NCBI GenBank assembly: GCA_050329415.1
Contig: JBHJOS010000181.1
Location: 1 to 28,849 of the forward strand
DNA length: 28,849 bases
Direction of reading: 5' to 3'
Origin: JANNOG01 sp050329415
Lineage (GTDB): Bacteria > Actinomycetota > Actinomycetes > Actinomycetales > JBBAYJ01
A program made the position numbers and the translations under genes. Every line of letters begins with the position of its first letter. Position 1 is the first letter of the stretch. Positions 5,984-13,904 of this stretch are shown piece after piece. The notes under the pieces were generated by a model. The model saw nothing but the letters and a program-made list of their open reading frames with translations, was not told the origin of the DNA and ran no database searches.

Positions 5984-7264
5984 TCAGGGATCAAGGTCAG
6001 CGCCGCGGATCGAGGCGTCCAGCACCTCCACCGTGTGGACGAGGCGCAGCGGGTGGTCGGCGCGCTCCAGGGCCGAGCGGATCTGGAGCAGGCACCCGGG
6101 GTTCGCGGTGACGACCGTGTCGGCGCCGGTCGCGAGGATGCCGGTCGCCTTGCGGTCACCCAGCTCGCCCGCCGCCCCCGGGTGCAGGACGTTGTAGATC
6201 CCGGCGGAGCCACAGCAGATCTCCGCGTCCGGGACCTCCTGCAGCCGCAGGCCAGGCACCGCCGCCAGCAGTTCCCGCGGCTCGCGGCGGATGCCCTGCG
6301 CGTGCGACAGGTGACAGGCGTCGTGGTAGGCGACGGTGGCGGCCACCTCGTGGCGGGTGGCCACCGGGCCCAGCTCGACGAGGAACTCCGACACGTCGCG
6401 CACCGCGGCGGCGAACCGTGCCGCCCGTTCGGCGTAGCGGGGGTCGCCGGCCAGCAGGCGGCCGTACTCCTTCATCGCCGAGCCGCACCCGGCAGCGTTG
6501 ACCACGACGGCGTCCACCGGCCCGGCGGCCTCGAAGGCGTCGACCAGGGCGCGGGCGTAGCGCTGCGCCTCGGCCTCTCGACCGTTGTGCACCGACAGCG
6601 CCCCGCAGCAGCCCTGCTGCGTGGGGGCCACGACGTCGCAGCCCTCGGCGGCGAGCACCCGAGCGGTGGCGGCGTTGACGCCCGGGAAGAACTCCCGCTG
6701 GACGCAGCCGGTGAGCATCGCGACCACCGCACGGCGCCCGACTGCCTCGGACGCGGGCGTCCGGAGGGGCACGCGCTCGATCGGGCCGAGTGGCGGGGCC
6801 AGCCGTTCGAGGGCAGCGAGCCGGGGCGAGACCCGGCGCAGGAGCCCGCTGCGGCGCACCAGCCGGTCCAGACGCAGCGCCTGGTACGCACGCAGCAGGG
6901 GACGCAGGACACGCAACCGCCCCGGGTGCGGGAACAGGGCGAACACCAGGGCACGGAACCAGCGGTCGCCGCGCCGGCGCTCGTGCTCGGCCTCCACCCG
7001 GGTGCGGGTGGCCTCGATGAGGACGTCGTACCGTACGCCCGACGGGCACGCCGTGACGCAGGCCATGCAGCCCAGGCAGGCGTCCCAGTGGCCGACCATC
7101 GCCTCGCTCAGCGGGGCGCCCTCGATCCGCTGCTGCATGAGGTGGATACGTCCCCGCGGAGAGTCCATCTCCTCGCCCCACAGCAGGTGGGTGGGGCACG
7201 TCGGCAGGCAGAAGCCGCAGTGCACGCAGTCGGCGACGAGGTCGGGGTCGGGTCCTGCCGCCAT
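5984..7264 (-). CDS. glcF: glycolate oxidase iron-sulfur subunit GlcF
   Basis: The 426-residue protein has two 4Fe-4S ferredoxin motifs (Cys13/16/19/23 in CVHCGFCLPTCP and Cys63/66/69/73 in CLGCMACVTACP) and two CCG domains. Each CCG domain holds a GC-CG signature (QQGCCGALSVHNG with AAGCGSAMK; DACHLSHAQG with EICCGSAGIYN). In glycolate oxidase GlcF takes electrons from the flavin subunits and passes them to the membrane quinone pool. The ATG at 7264 shares one base with the glcE stop (TGATG) and is preceded by GGGAGG. It is the last gene of the glcD-glcE-glcF operon. Confidence 0.93.
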   Translation of the reverse strand: MAAGPDPDLVADCVHCGFCLPTCPTHLLWGEEMDSPRGRIHLMQQRIEGAPLSEAMVGHWDACLGCMACVTACPSGVRYDVLIEATRTRVEAEHERRRGDRWFRALVFALFPHPGRLRVLRPLLRAYQALRLDRLVRRSGLLRRVSPRLAALERLAPPLGPIERVPLRTPASEAVGRRAVVAMLTGCVQREFFPGVNAATARVLAAEGCDVVAPTQQGCCGALSVHNGREAEAQRYARALVDAFEAAGPVDAVVVNAAGCGSAMKEYGRLLAGDPRYAERAARFAAAVRDVSEFLVELGPVATRHEVAATVAYHDACHLSHAQGIRREPRELLAAVPGLRLQEVPDAEICCGSAGIYNVLHPGAAGELGDRKATGILATGADTVVTANPGCLLQIRSALERADHPLRLVHTVEVLDASIRGADLDP

Positions 7265-8448
7265 CAGATGCCTCCCACGAAGCGACCGGGCGACAGCCGC
7301 CCGTCGGGATCGAACTGCCGCTTGACGCGGCGCATGAGTTCGAGACCGGGCACCGGTCCCCAGACGTCGACGGCGGCCTTGACCGCCGCCGGCGCGTCGA
7401 GCACCACGAGGGAACCCCCGAGCCGGACGGCCGTGGCCCGCAGGGCGGCCACCGCGGCCGCGGTGGCCGCCGGGTCGGTGCCGGCCGGGATCGCCCCGAA
7501 GAGCACACCCACGCCGGCCGAGCCACGCAGGTGGATCGCGACCGGGGACGTCCGGGCGGCGCACAGCAGCTCGGCGAGGCCGCCCAGCCGGCAGGTGACC
7601 TTGAGCGCCGTGGCGCGGGCGTCGCCCCCGGCCGCCGGATCCCATGGGTGGGCGGCCCACGTCGCCGGCGGCTCATCCGCCTGTTGCGCACCTGGCAGGA
7701 GACCGGCCGCGACGGCAACCCGCCCGGCGACGCCGTCGGGGGTGCCCTCCAGGAGCACAGTCAGCGAGCCCGCACCCTCGGGCGGCAGGTCGACCTCCAG
7801 CGCCGAGGCCACGACCGGGGACTGCCGGACCGCCGCGGCCAGCGTCGCGAGGACGGCGGGGTCGGCGGACGACACCCGGAGGAACCGGTGCGCAGCCGGC
7901 ACCGGGTGGAGCCGGAACACGGCCTCGGTGATCACAGCCAGCGTCCCGAAGGACCCCGTGACGACTTTCGCGAGGTCGTAGCCCGCGACGTTCTTCACGA
8001 CCTTGCCGCCAGCCCGGGCCACCGTGCCGTCCGCCCGTACCAGCGTCACCCCGAGGAGCAGGTCCCGCACCCCACCGACCAGCACCCGCAGCGGTCCGCT
8101 GGTCGCCGTGGCCACCGTGCCGCCCACCGTGGCCCCCGGCACGGTCTCGTCGATCGCCAGGCGCTGGCCGGCCCCGGCCGTGACCGCGGCCACCGATGCC
8201 AGGGTGGCCCCGGCCTCGGCGACGAGGACGAGGTCGCCGGCGGCGTGCTCGACGACGCGGTCCATGGCCGACAGGTCGAGGAGCAGGTCGGCGCGGGCCG
8301 GGGGCCGGCCCCAGGTGAGCCTGGTGCCCCGCCCGCACGGCACCACGGCGAGTCCGTCGGCCGCGGCGGCCCGCAGCACGTCGGCGACCTCGGCGGTGGA
8401 CTCCGGCCGGGCCACGGCACCCACCGGGACCCCGTCGACCTCGGGCAT
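7264..8448 (-). CDS. glcE: glycolate oxidase FAD-binding subunit GlcE
   Basis: This is a 394-residue PCMH-type FAD-binding protein: AVVPCGRGTRLTWG for the first flavin-binding loop, then PGATVGGTVATATSGPLR, then VVKNVAGYDLAKVVTGSFGTLAVITEAVF. The C-terminus ends FDPDGRLSPGRFVGGI, typical of GlcE. It lacks the full oxidase C-terminal domain of GlcD and works with it in oxidising glycolate to glyoxylate. The ATG at 8448 shares one base with the glcD stop (TGATG). The three subunits are therefore probably made in fixed proportion by coupled translation. Confidence 0.92.
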   Translation of the reverse strand: MPEVDGVPVGAVARPESTAEVADVLRAAAADGLAVVPCGRGTRLTWGRPPARADLLLDLSAMDRVVEHAAGDLVLVAEAGATLASVAAVTAGAGQRLAIDETVPGATVGGTVATATSGPLRVLVGGVRDLLLGVTLVRADGTVARAGGKVVKNVAGYDLAKVVTGSFGTLAVITEAVFRLHPVPAAHRFLRVSSADPAVLATLAAAVRQSPVVASALEVDLPPEGAGSLTVLLEGTPDGVAGRVAVAAGLLPGAQQADEPPATWAAHPWDPAAGGDARATALKVTCRLGGLAELLCAARTSPVAIHLRGSAGVGVLFGAIPAGTDPAATAAAVAALRATAVRLGGSLVVLDAPAAVKAAVDVWGPVPGLELMRRVKRQFDPDGRLSPGRFVGGI

Positions 8449-9902
8449 CAGAAGATCTCCGCCAGGCCGGCGGCCTGCAGCGGGTGCACGCCACGCCGTG
8501 GACCCGGCGCCTCCCCGCACAGTCGCGGGGTGGGGAAGACCTTGCCCGGGTTCGCCAGTCCCGCCGGGTCGAACGCGCACCGAAGGAGCTGCATGGTGTC
8601 GAGGTCGGCGTCACTGAACATCCGCGGCAGGTACGCGGCCTTGTCGACGCCGACCCCGTGCTCGCCGGTGATGGACCCGCCGCGGGCGACGCACAGGTCG
8701 AGGATCGCCCCGCTCACCCGCTCCGCGGCGGCTTCCGCTCCGGGGACCGACCCGTCGAAGAGCACCAGCGGGTGGAGGTTGCCGTCGCCGGCGTGGAAGA
8801 CGTTCGCCACCCGGACCCCGGACTGCCGGGACAGCTCCGCGATCTCGCGGAGGACCTCGGGCAGCGCGGTGCGCGGGATGACGCCATCCTGGACCAGGTA
8901 GTCCGGGCTGATCCGGCCGACCGCGGCGAAGGCGGACTTGCGCCCGCGCCAGATCAGCGCCCGCTCGGCGGCGTCGGAGGCGGCGCGGACCTCGAAGGCG
9001 CCGTGCTCGCGGCACAGCCGTTCCACGGCGACGTGCTCGGCATCGACCTCGGCCGCCGGGCCGTCGACCTCGACGACGAGCACGGCGCCGGCGCCCTCGG
9101 GATAGCGGCACTGGACGGCGGCCTCGGCCGCCTCGACGGCGAGGGAGTCCATCATCTCGATCGCCGCGGGCACGACACCGGCCGCGATGATCGCCGACGT
9201 GGCGGCACCGGCGTCGTCGGTGCTGCGGAACCCTGCGAGGACGGTGCGGACCTCCTCGGGGCTGCGGACCAGCCGGACCGTCGCCGCCGTCACCACGCCG
9301 AGGGTGCCCTCGGACCCGACGACCGCCCCCACGAGGTCGTAACCGGGTGCATCGGGGGCGTCCGTGCCGAGGGGGACGACCTCGCCGTCGGCCGTCACCA
9401 GCTCGAGGGAGAGCACGTGGTTCGTCGTGAACCCGTACTTGAGGCAGTGCGCCCCGCCGGAGTTCTCCGCCACGTTTCCGCCGATGCTGCAGATCAGCTG
9501 ACTCGACGGGTCGGGGGCGTAGTAGTGACCGTGCGGGCTCGCCGCCTTCGTCACGTCGAGGTTGATCACGCCGGGCTCGACGTCGGCGCGCTGGTCCTCG
9601 GGCCGGACCGCCCGGATCGTCCGCATGCGGGAGAGCACGACGAGCACCCCGTCGGTGCGCGGCAGGGCTCCGCCGGACAGTCCGGTGCCCGAGCCCCGGG
9701 CGACGAACGGGACCCCGTGCCGGGCGCAGACCCGGACCACGGCGGCGACCTGGGCGGTGGTCTCGGGCAGGACGACCAGGCCGGGAATGGCCCGGTAGTG
9801 CGTGAGCCCGTCGCTCTCGTAGGTCCGCAGCCGCGCCGGATCCGTGATCACCGCGCCGGGCGGCAGCACCGCGGCGATCTCTGCCGTGATGGCCGGGTCC
9901 AT
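8448..9902 (-). CDS. glcD: glycolate oxidase subunit GlcD (FAD-linked)
   Basis: The 484-residue protein carries a PCMH FAD domain (PFVARGSGTGLSGGALP, SIGGNVAENSGGAHCLKYG, GAVVGSEGTLGVVT) and a FAD-oxidase C-terminal domain with FHAGDGNLHPLVLFD and GSITGEHGVGVDK. It is the catalytic subunit oxidising glycolate (or D-lactate-like 2-hydroxy acids) to the 2-oxo acid. The ATG at 9902 is preceded by GAGGAGG at five bases, so the upstream in-frame ATG at 9929 is not preferred. It is the first gene of the operon; the leader upstream holds the 42-bp-period repeats. D-lactate dehydrogenase is an alternative activity, but the linked glcE and glcF favour glycolate. Confidence 0.93.
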   Translation of the reverse strand: MDPAITAEIAAVLPPGAVITDPARLRTYESDGLTHYRAIPGLVVLPETTAQVAAVVRVCARHGVPFVARGSGTGLSGGALPRTDGVLVVLSRMRTIRAVRPEDQRADVEPGVINLDVTKAASPHGHYYAPDPSSQLICSIGGNVAENSGGAHCLKYGFTTNHVLSLELVTADGEVVPLGTDAPDAPGYDLVGAVVGSEGTLGVVTAATVRLVRSPEEVRTVLAGFRSTDDAGAATSAIIAAGVVPAAIEMMDSLAVEAAEAAVQCRYPEGAGAVLVVEVDGPAAEVDAEHVAVERLCREHGAFEVRAASDAAERALIWRGRKSAFAAVGRISPDYLVQDGVIPRTALPEVLREIAELSRQSGVRVANVFHAGDGNLHPLVLFDGSVPGAEAAAERVSGAILDLCVARGGSITGEHGVGVDKAAYLPRMFSDADLDTMQLLRCAFDPAGLANPGKVFPTPRLCGEAPGPRRGVHPLQAAGLAEIF

Positions 9903-9951
9903 GTCCGCCTCCTCGCGTCCGGACTCCATGGTGCATGCCGCCCCCCATCCC

Positions 9952-10129
9952 CGGCGAGTGCCGCCACTCGCCGACGCGCGGCCCCCCCACGCCCGGCAAG
10001 TGCCGCCACTCGCCGACGTGCACCGCCCCACCGACCGGCAAGTGACGACAATCGCCGGTGCGGGCCTCGCCGGTGCGGGCCTCGCCCGTGCGGGCGGCCC
10101 CTGCCTGCGGCGAGTGACGACGGTCGCGG
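9952..10129. repeat. array of four palindromic repeats, 42-bp period
   Basis: Four units each consist of CGGCRAGTG, a 4-base centre and a CACTCGCCG-like arm: 9952-9973 (perfect palindrome), 9994-10015 (one mismatch), 10036-10057 (two mismatches) and 10108-10129 (degenerate). The first three start exactly 42 bp apart. The fourth is 72 bp further, after an inserted 15-bp tandem repeat. The array fills most of the gap between the MEDS-STAS stop and the glcD start. Each unit could form a hairpin in RNA of either strand or bind a dimeric protein. Their role is unknown. Confidence 0.75.
10057..10101. repeat. 15-bp tandem repeat, about 2.7 copies
   Basis: GGTGCGGGCCTCGCC occurs at 10057-10071 and again, identical, at 10072-10086. 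It is followed by a degenerate copy beginning CGTGCGGGC at 10087. It sits between the third and fourth palindromic units of the larger array and explains the longer spacing there. Confidence 0.75.
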
Positions 10130-10138
10130 CGGGGAGGG

Positions 10139-11008
10139 TCAGGCGGCGGGGTCGAGATCGGGTCGGACCCGGTCCAGGCCGAGCTCGTCGACGAGGAAGG
10201 CGTGCAGTGGCCGGGCACCCCGCAGCACCACCGTCACCCCCAGGTACTCGGCCCAGCGATCCAGCGCCAGAAGCCCGTGATGGTCGACGAGGTCCAGCTC
10301 GGCGACGTCCACGCTCACCGACGCACCCTGGACCGGCAGGTTCAGCCGGCGCAGCGTCCGCTCCAGGGCCTCGGCCGAGAACGCGTCGACCTGCCCGGCC
10401 AGCGACAGATCCGCCGCCGTCGCCGCCCGGACCACGAAGGGAGTGGTCCCGGCGCGGGCAGACGAGTGCGCCGCAGCCAGCTCGGCGACGGCGGCCGCCC
10501 CGAGCCGCTCGACGTCGTAGGCGCACATCGCCGTGACCGCCCCGGTGCGGCAGAGCCGGTCGAGGCGGTGCTCGAGGGCCAGGTACCCGGCCCGCCGCAG
10601 CGGTCCCGTCACCCGGGGAGTCACGTCGGTGAGCACCCGCAGACCGGTGTACCCCTCGGCCCGGGCGATGCCGCTCATCTCGGCCAGGGCGGCCACCTCG
10701 TCGACGCGGTCCGAGGAGTCCGTGCCGTCGGCCCGGACGACCGACGCGACGATCACGTGACCACGGCGCAGGTGGTGGTCCAGGCCGACGACGTCGTCAA
10801 GCGCCTGCGCCAGCAGCGCCTGGCTGCCCTGCCCGACGTAGGCGACGCGCTCGCCGAGAGCGAGGCCCTCGCTGACGAAGTCGCGGGCTGCCGCCCCGAG
10901 GTCGCCGGGGCCACGGAACGCCCAGCAGACGTGGTCTCCCGGCACCCGGCCGCGGGCCGAGCTGACGAACGGGGTACGGCCCGTGGGGCTCGCGAGGGTC
11001 GGAATCAC
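10139..11008 (-). CDS. MEDS-domain sensor protein with C-terminal STAS domain
   Basis: The 289-residue protein begins with a MEDS domain (about residues 24-175; GDHVCWAFRGPGDLGAAARDFVSEGL is its hallmark), first named from DcmR-type sensors. It ends with a STAS domain (about 200-285; VDVAELDLVDHHGLLAL). The usual phosphorylated Ser of anti-anti-sigma STAS domains is a His here (DHHG), so classical control by an RsbW-like kinase is doubtful. The fold suggests a role in a sigma-factor partner-switching network or light/redox signalling; this is inference. The GTG at 11008 is preferred because a -35/-10 pair ends ten bases upstream. The in-frame GTG at 11047 would place the promoter inside the gene. 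Confidence 0.75.
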   Translation of the reverse strand: MIPTLASPTGRTPFVSSARGRVPGDHVCWAFRGPGDLGAAARDFVSEGLALGERVAYVGQGSQALLAQALDDVVGLDHHLRRGHVIVASVVRADGTDSSDRVDEVAALAEMSGIARAEGYTGLRVLTDVTPRVTGPLRRAGYLALEHRLDRLCRTGAVTAMCAYDVERLGAAAVAELAAAHSSARAGTTPFVVRAATAADLSLAGQVDAFSAEALERTLRRLNLPVQGASVSVDVAELDLVDHHGLLALDRWAEYLGVTVVLRGARPLHAFLVDELGLDRVRPDLDPAA

Positions 11009-11018
11009 AGTAACCGTG

Positions 11019-11047
11019 ACGCTACGGACAGTCGCGCCAGATGTCAC
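11019..11047 (-). promoter_or_regulatory. sigma-70-like promoter of the MEDS-STAS gene
   Basis: On the minus strand GTGACA (11042-11047, five of six bases of TTGACA) is separated by 17 bases from TAGCGT (11019-11024, TANNNT type). The GTG start at 11008 follows the -10 by ten bases, which would give a leader of only a few bases. Confidence 0.45.
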
Positions 11048-11093
11048 TCCACCGGCGGGTCAGGCCGACGCCCGCGACGGCGTCCCCCTGGCC

Positions 11094-12194
11094 TCATCGC
11101 GGCAGCGGCACCGCCAGGAGTCCGTCGTCGAAGAGCGACCCGACCCACAGGAGGCCGGCCTCGGTGTCCGGGACGGCCGCGCTGGTGCCCCGGTATCCGC
11201 CGTCGGGATCGTGAAGGCTGCGCACCGGGACCCCCGAGGAGTCGAACGCGGCGACGAGGCCGTAGCGGGCGCCGCCGCCGGCCGCTCGGATCAGCGGAGC
11301 GGCCTTCGCGGCCTGGTCCTTGAGCCACGGCCGCGGATGGAGGGTGACGTCCAGCAGGGCGCTGCGCGGGGCGTTGAAACCGACCCACACCCTGCCCCGG
11401 TCGTCGGTGGCCAGGTTGTCGGGAATGGCCGGCAGGTCCTCGACCCACGGCTCGGTCTCGCCTGCACGCGGACCGGTTAGCCAGTGGCGGTGGATGCGGT
11501 AGCGGAAGGACTCGACGACGAGGACGGCCTCGTCCCCGGGCGTCAGCGCCACCCCGTTGGCGAACACCAGCCCGTCGACCAGGATCACGGGCTCCTCGCT
11601 CCCGGGCCGGAGCACGAGCAGGGAACCGTAGGGACGCTGCTCCAGCATGCCGAGCGGGAAGTTGCGGTCGGCCAGGCTGGTGGCCTCCGAGAAGTAGACG
11701 GCGCCGTCGGCCGCGACGGCGACGCTGTTGGCCCGGCGGTCGCTGAGGCGGCGGACCTCGCCGTCGGGCGAGATCGCGAGGAGACCACCGCCGTCGGCGG
11801 CCACCACGAGGTCCCCGTCGGGGCGGAAGGCCATCCCGAGCGGCCGACCGGGCACCGTGGCGAACGCCTCCAGGCGCGGGGAGTCGCCCGTGGGATCCAC
11901 GATCCGATGCACGACGCCGTCCACCGTTCCCGTGTACACCCGCCCCCGGTCGTCGACGGCGACGTGCTCGGGGTTCCGGAGCGACTCCGGGAACAGCAGG
12001 CGCCCCTGGGCCAGGTCCCGGTTGGCGGCGAAGGGGCCGGCCAGCGGCGGGGGCGGACCCGGTCGCCAGGCGCGCGCGTCGATGGGCGACGGCCACAGCG
12101 CGGCCACGGCGGCGCCTCCCACGAGGACCGCGAGTGGGATCGCGACGTACCGCCGTCGTCGACGCGGGCGCTTGGCGGGTTCTGCGGACGTCAC
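11094..12194 (-). CDS. membrane-anchored SMP-30/strictosidine synthase-like beta-propeller protein
   Basis: The 366-residue protein has a basic N-terminus (RPRRRRRY), one hydrophobic segment (about residues 19-37) and then a six-bladed propeller. Blade motifs are NPEHVAVDDRGRVYTGT, GMAFRPDGDLVVAA, SVAVAADGAVYFSEAT, ANGVALTPGDEAVLVVES and IPDNLATDDRGRVWVGF. This is the SMP-30/gluconolactonase/strictosidine-synthase superfamily, close to the APMAP-like subgroup. Members are calcium-dependent lactonases or esterases; the substrate here is unknown. The GTG at 12194 has GAGGAG six bases upstream. It is divergent from the TetR gene and shares its operators, so it is the likely target of that regulator. 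Confidence 0.8.
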   Translation of the reverse strand: MTSAEPAKRPRRRRRYVAIPLAVLVGGAAVAALWPSPIDARAWRPGPPPPLAGPFAANRDLAQGRLLFPESLRNPEHVAVDDRGRVYTGTVDGVVHRIVDPTGDSPRLEAFATVPGRPLGMAFRPDGDLVVAADGGGLLAISPDGEVRRLSDRRANSVAVAADGAVYFSEATSLADRNFPLGMLEQRPYGSLLVLRPGSEEPVILVDGLVFANGVALTPGDEAVLVVESFRYRIHRHWLTGPRAGETEPWVEDLPAIPDNLATDDRGRVWVGFNAPRSALLDVTLHPRPWLKDQAAKAAPLIRAAGGGARYGLVAAFDSSGVPVRSLHDPDGGYRGTSAAVPDTEAGLLWVGSLFDDGLLAVPLPR

Positions 12195-12204
12195 GGAATT
12201 CTCC

Positions 12205-12239
12205 TCTACAGCGTAGAAGCAGACTCTACGGCGTAGAGT
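12205..12239. promoter_or_regulatory. twin palindromic operators between the SMP-30-like and tetR genes, overlapping both -10 elements
   Basis: Two boxes share the form TCTAC-RGC-GTAGA: 12205-12217 and 12225-12237 (extended to CTCTACGGCGTAGAG at 12224-12238). Their centres are 20 bp apart, about two helical turns. Box 1 contains TACGCT read on the minus strand (12210-12215), a -10 for the SMP-30-like gene. Box 2 overlaps TAGAGT (12234-12239), a -10 exactly six bases before the tetR GTG. This is what a TetR repressor controlling itself and a divergent gene would need. Confidence 0.75.
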
Positions 12240-12245
12240 ACGGCC

Positions 12246-12902
12246 GTGTCCACGGCCCCCCGGCGCGGAGTCCCTGGACTGACCCGCGAGCGGATCGTGG
12301 CCGCGGCCCTCGACCTCGGCGACGCCCGGGGGCTCGCGGGGGTGTCGATGCGCCGGGTGGCCGAGGTGCTCGGCTGCGACCCGATGGCCCTGTACTGGCA
12401 CGTGCGCAACAAGGAGGACCTGCTCGACGCCGTGGCGGACACGGTGCTGGCGGAGCTGGTCGTCCCCGCCAGCGGGGACTGGCCCGGACGGCTGCGGGCG
12501 ACGTGCCTGGACCTGCGCCGCATCCTGCTCGCCCACCCCGCGGCCGCCCAGCGGTTCGCGACGCGCCCGCCGCTCGGACCTCACGCGGTCCGGGCCTGCG
12601 AGGCGGTGCTCGGGGTCCTCGGCTCGGCCGGCACCTCCCCGGCCGGCGCGGCGCGGCTCCTGCAGACCCTCGTGTCCTACACCGTCGGCGCGGTGGCACA
12701 GGAACTGGCGACCCCCTCCCGGGCCGCCGCCACGAGGACCGACGAGGTCCGCCGCACCCTGGGCGGGTTGTCGCCGACCGACTTCCCGCTGACGGCGGCG
12801 GCCGCGGGCCACCTGGTGTCACGGACCGGCGCGGAGGCGTTCGCCGCCGGGCTGGACCTCATCCTCGCCGGTGCCCGCCGGCCGGGCGTCCTCAGCCGCT
12901 GA
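12246..12902 (+). CDS. TetR-family transcriptional regulator
   Basis: The 218-residue protein has an N-terminal helix-turn-helix (about residues 13-58; LTRERIVAAALDLGDARG, VSMRRVAEVLGCDPMALYWHV, NKEDLLDAVAD). Its C-terminal ligand domain resembles the TetR_C class that binds drug-like compounds. It probably represses itself and the divergent SMP-30-like gene through the twin palindromes. The GTG at 12246 has no Shine-Dalgarno sequence and follows a TAGAGT hexamer by six bases, suggesting a leaderless transcript. Its 3' end overlaps the convergent manA stop by 11 bases. The inducer is unknown; a substrate of the divergent lactonase-like enzyme is a guess. Confidence 0.88.
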   Translation: MSTAPRRGVPGLTRERIVAAALDLGDARGLAGVSMRRVAEVLGCDPMALYWHVRNKEDLLDAVADTVLAELVVPASGDWPGRLRATCLDLRRILLAHPAAAQRFATRPPLGPHAVRACEAVLGVLGSAGTSPAGAARLLQTLVSYTVGAVAQELATPSRAAATRTDEVRRTLGGLSPTDFPLTAAAAGHLVSRTGAEAFAAGLDLILAGARRPGVLSR

Positions 12903-13866
12903 CCAGGTCGATGTCCAGCCAGGTCGTGCCGGGCGCGGCGACCACGGACCCGGCCCACGACGCAGGCAGCAGCACCACCTGACCCGGGCCGAGCGACGTT
13001 GCCAGGGCCTCCCCCGCCAGCTGGCCGCGCAGCACCACCACCACCCGGGCGGTGGGCCGGACCGGGACGTCGACCCGGCCCCCGGGCCCGGACGCGGTCC
13101 GCGTGACGGTGTAGTGCTCGGTGTCGACCACCACCCCGTCGCCCGCCACCGGGGGGGGCGGGGAGACGTTGACGTCCCACTCGGCCCGCAGACAGGTCAG
13201 GGACTCGTCGAGGTGCAGGGCGCGCGGCGCCCGGCCGTACTCCTCGGTCCAGTCGTACAGACGGAAGGTGGTGTCCGACGGCGTCTGGGGCTCGGCCACC
13301 AGTACCCCGGCGCCGAGCGCGTGCAGCAGGCCGGCGGGCAGGTGGTGGACGTCGCCGACGCGGGCCGGCACCCGCCGCAGCATCGGGACGAGATCCGGGG
13401 TGCCGGCGGCCTTCTCGACGTCGTCGGGCCCGACGCCGTCGGCCACCCCGAGGAACAGCCCGGCCCCCGGCTCCGCCGCGACGACCACCCAGGACTCCGT
13501 CTTGAGGCGGCTGCCGGGGAACCGGGCGACCACCTCCGCGGGGGGGTGGACCTGCACGGACAGGTGCTCGCGGGCGTCGAGGTGCTTGACGAGGAGCGGG
13601 AAGCGCCCGGCGGCCGTGGGGCGCGCCGTGCCCAGCAGCTCGGGACCGCTCGCGGCGATGACCTCGGCCAGCGTCCGCCCCGCGAGCGGTCCGCAGCTCA
13701 CCCGGGACGCCGGGTCCCGCACCGCAGTGGCCGCGGGGTCGAGATCGGCGACGTCCCACGACTCCCCGACCGCCACCCCCTCCGGCAGGGAACGACCGAG
13801 GCCGGCCAGCCGCCGACCGCCCCAGGGCTTCTCGACGAGCAGCGGGTCGAGGTGCAGCGGGTCCAC
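12892..13866 (-). CDS. manA: mannose-6-phosphate isomerase, class I
   Basis: The 324-residue protein matches the short type I phosphomannose isomerases. It has VEKPWGGRRLA at the N-terminus, the metal ligands Gln105 and His107 (SVQVHPP), Glu124 (LKTESW) and His182 (LPAGLLHALG), and a C-terminal cupin half. It interconverts fructose-6-phosphate and mannose-6-phosphate, the entry to GDP-mannose. The GTG at 13866 fits the family's usual beginning (xDPLxLDP) and has AGGA seven bases upstream. An ATG at 13908 overlapping the stop of the debranching-enzyme gene (ATGA) is an alternative that would add 14 residues. It is the last gene of a carbohydrate operon. Confidence 0.88.
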   Translation of the reverse strand: MDPLHLDPLLVEKPWGGRRLAGLGRSLPEGVAVGESWDVADLDPAATAVRDPASRVSCGPLAGRTLAEVIAASGPELLGTARPTAAGRFPLLVKHLDAREHLSVQVHPPAEVVARFPGSRLKTESWVVVAAEPGAGLFLGVADGVGPDDVEKAAGTPDLVPMLRRVPARVGDVHHLPAGLLHALGAGVLVAEPQTPSDTTFRLYDWTEEYGRAPRALHLDESLTCLRAEWDVNVSPPPPVAGDGVVVDTEHYTVTRTASGPGGRVDVPVRPTARVVVVLRGQLAGEALATSLGPGQVVLLPASWAGSVVAAPGTTWLDIDLVSG

Positions 13867-13904
13867 CCGGCCATCCTGCCCGACGCGGCCACCGCGGCAC
13901 CGGC

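Noticed and set aside
9952..10129. CRISPR array
   Set aside because: The units are palindromes that diverge from each other, with short GC-rich spacers, and no cas genes are nearby.
8448..10280. Long plus-strand frames opposite glcD
   Set aside because: Composition is Arg/Gly/Asp-rich without domains; glcD on the minus strand explains the region.
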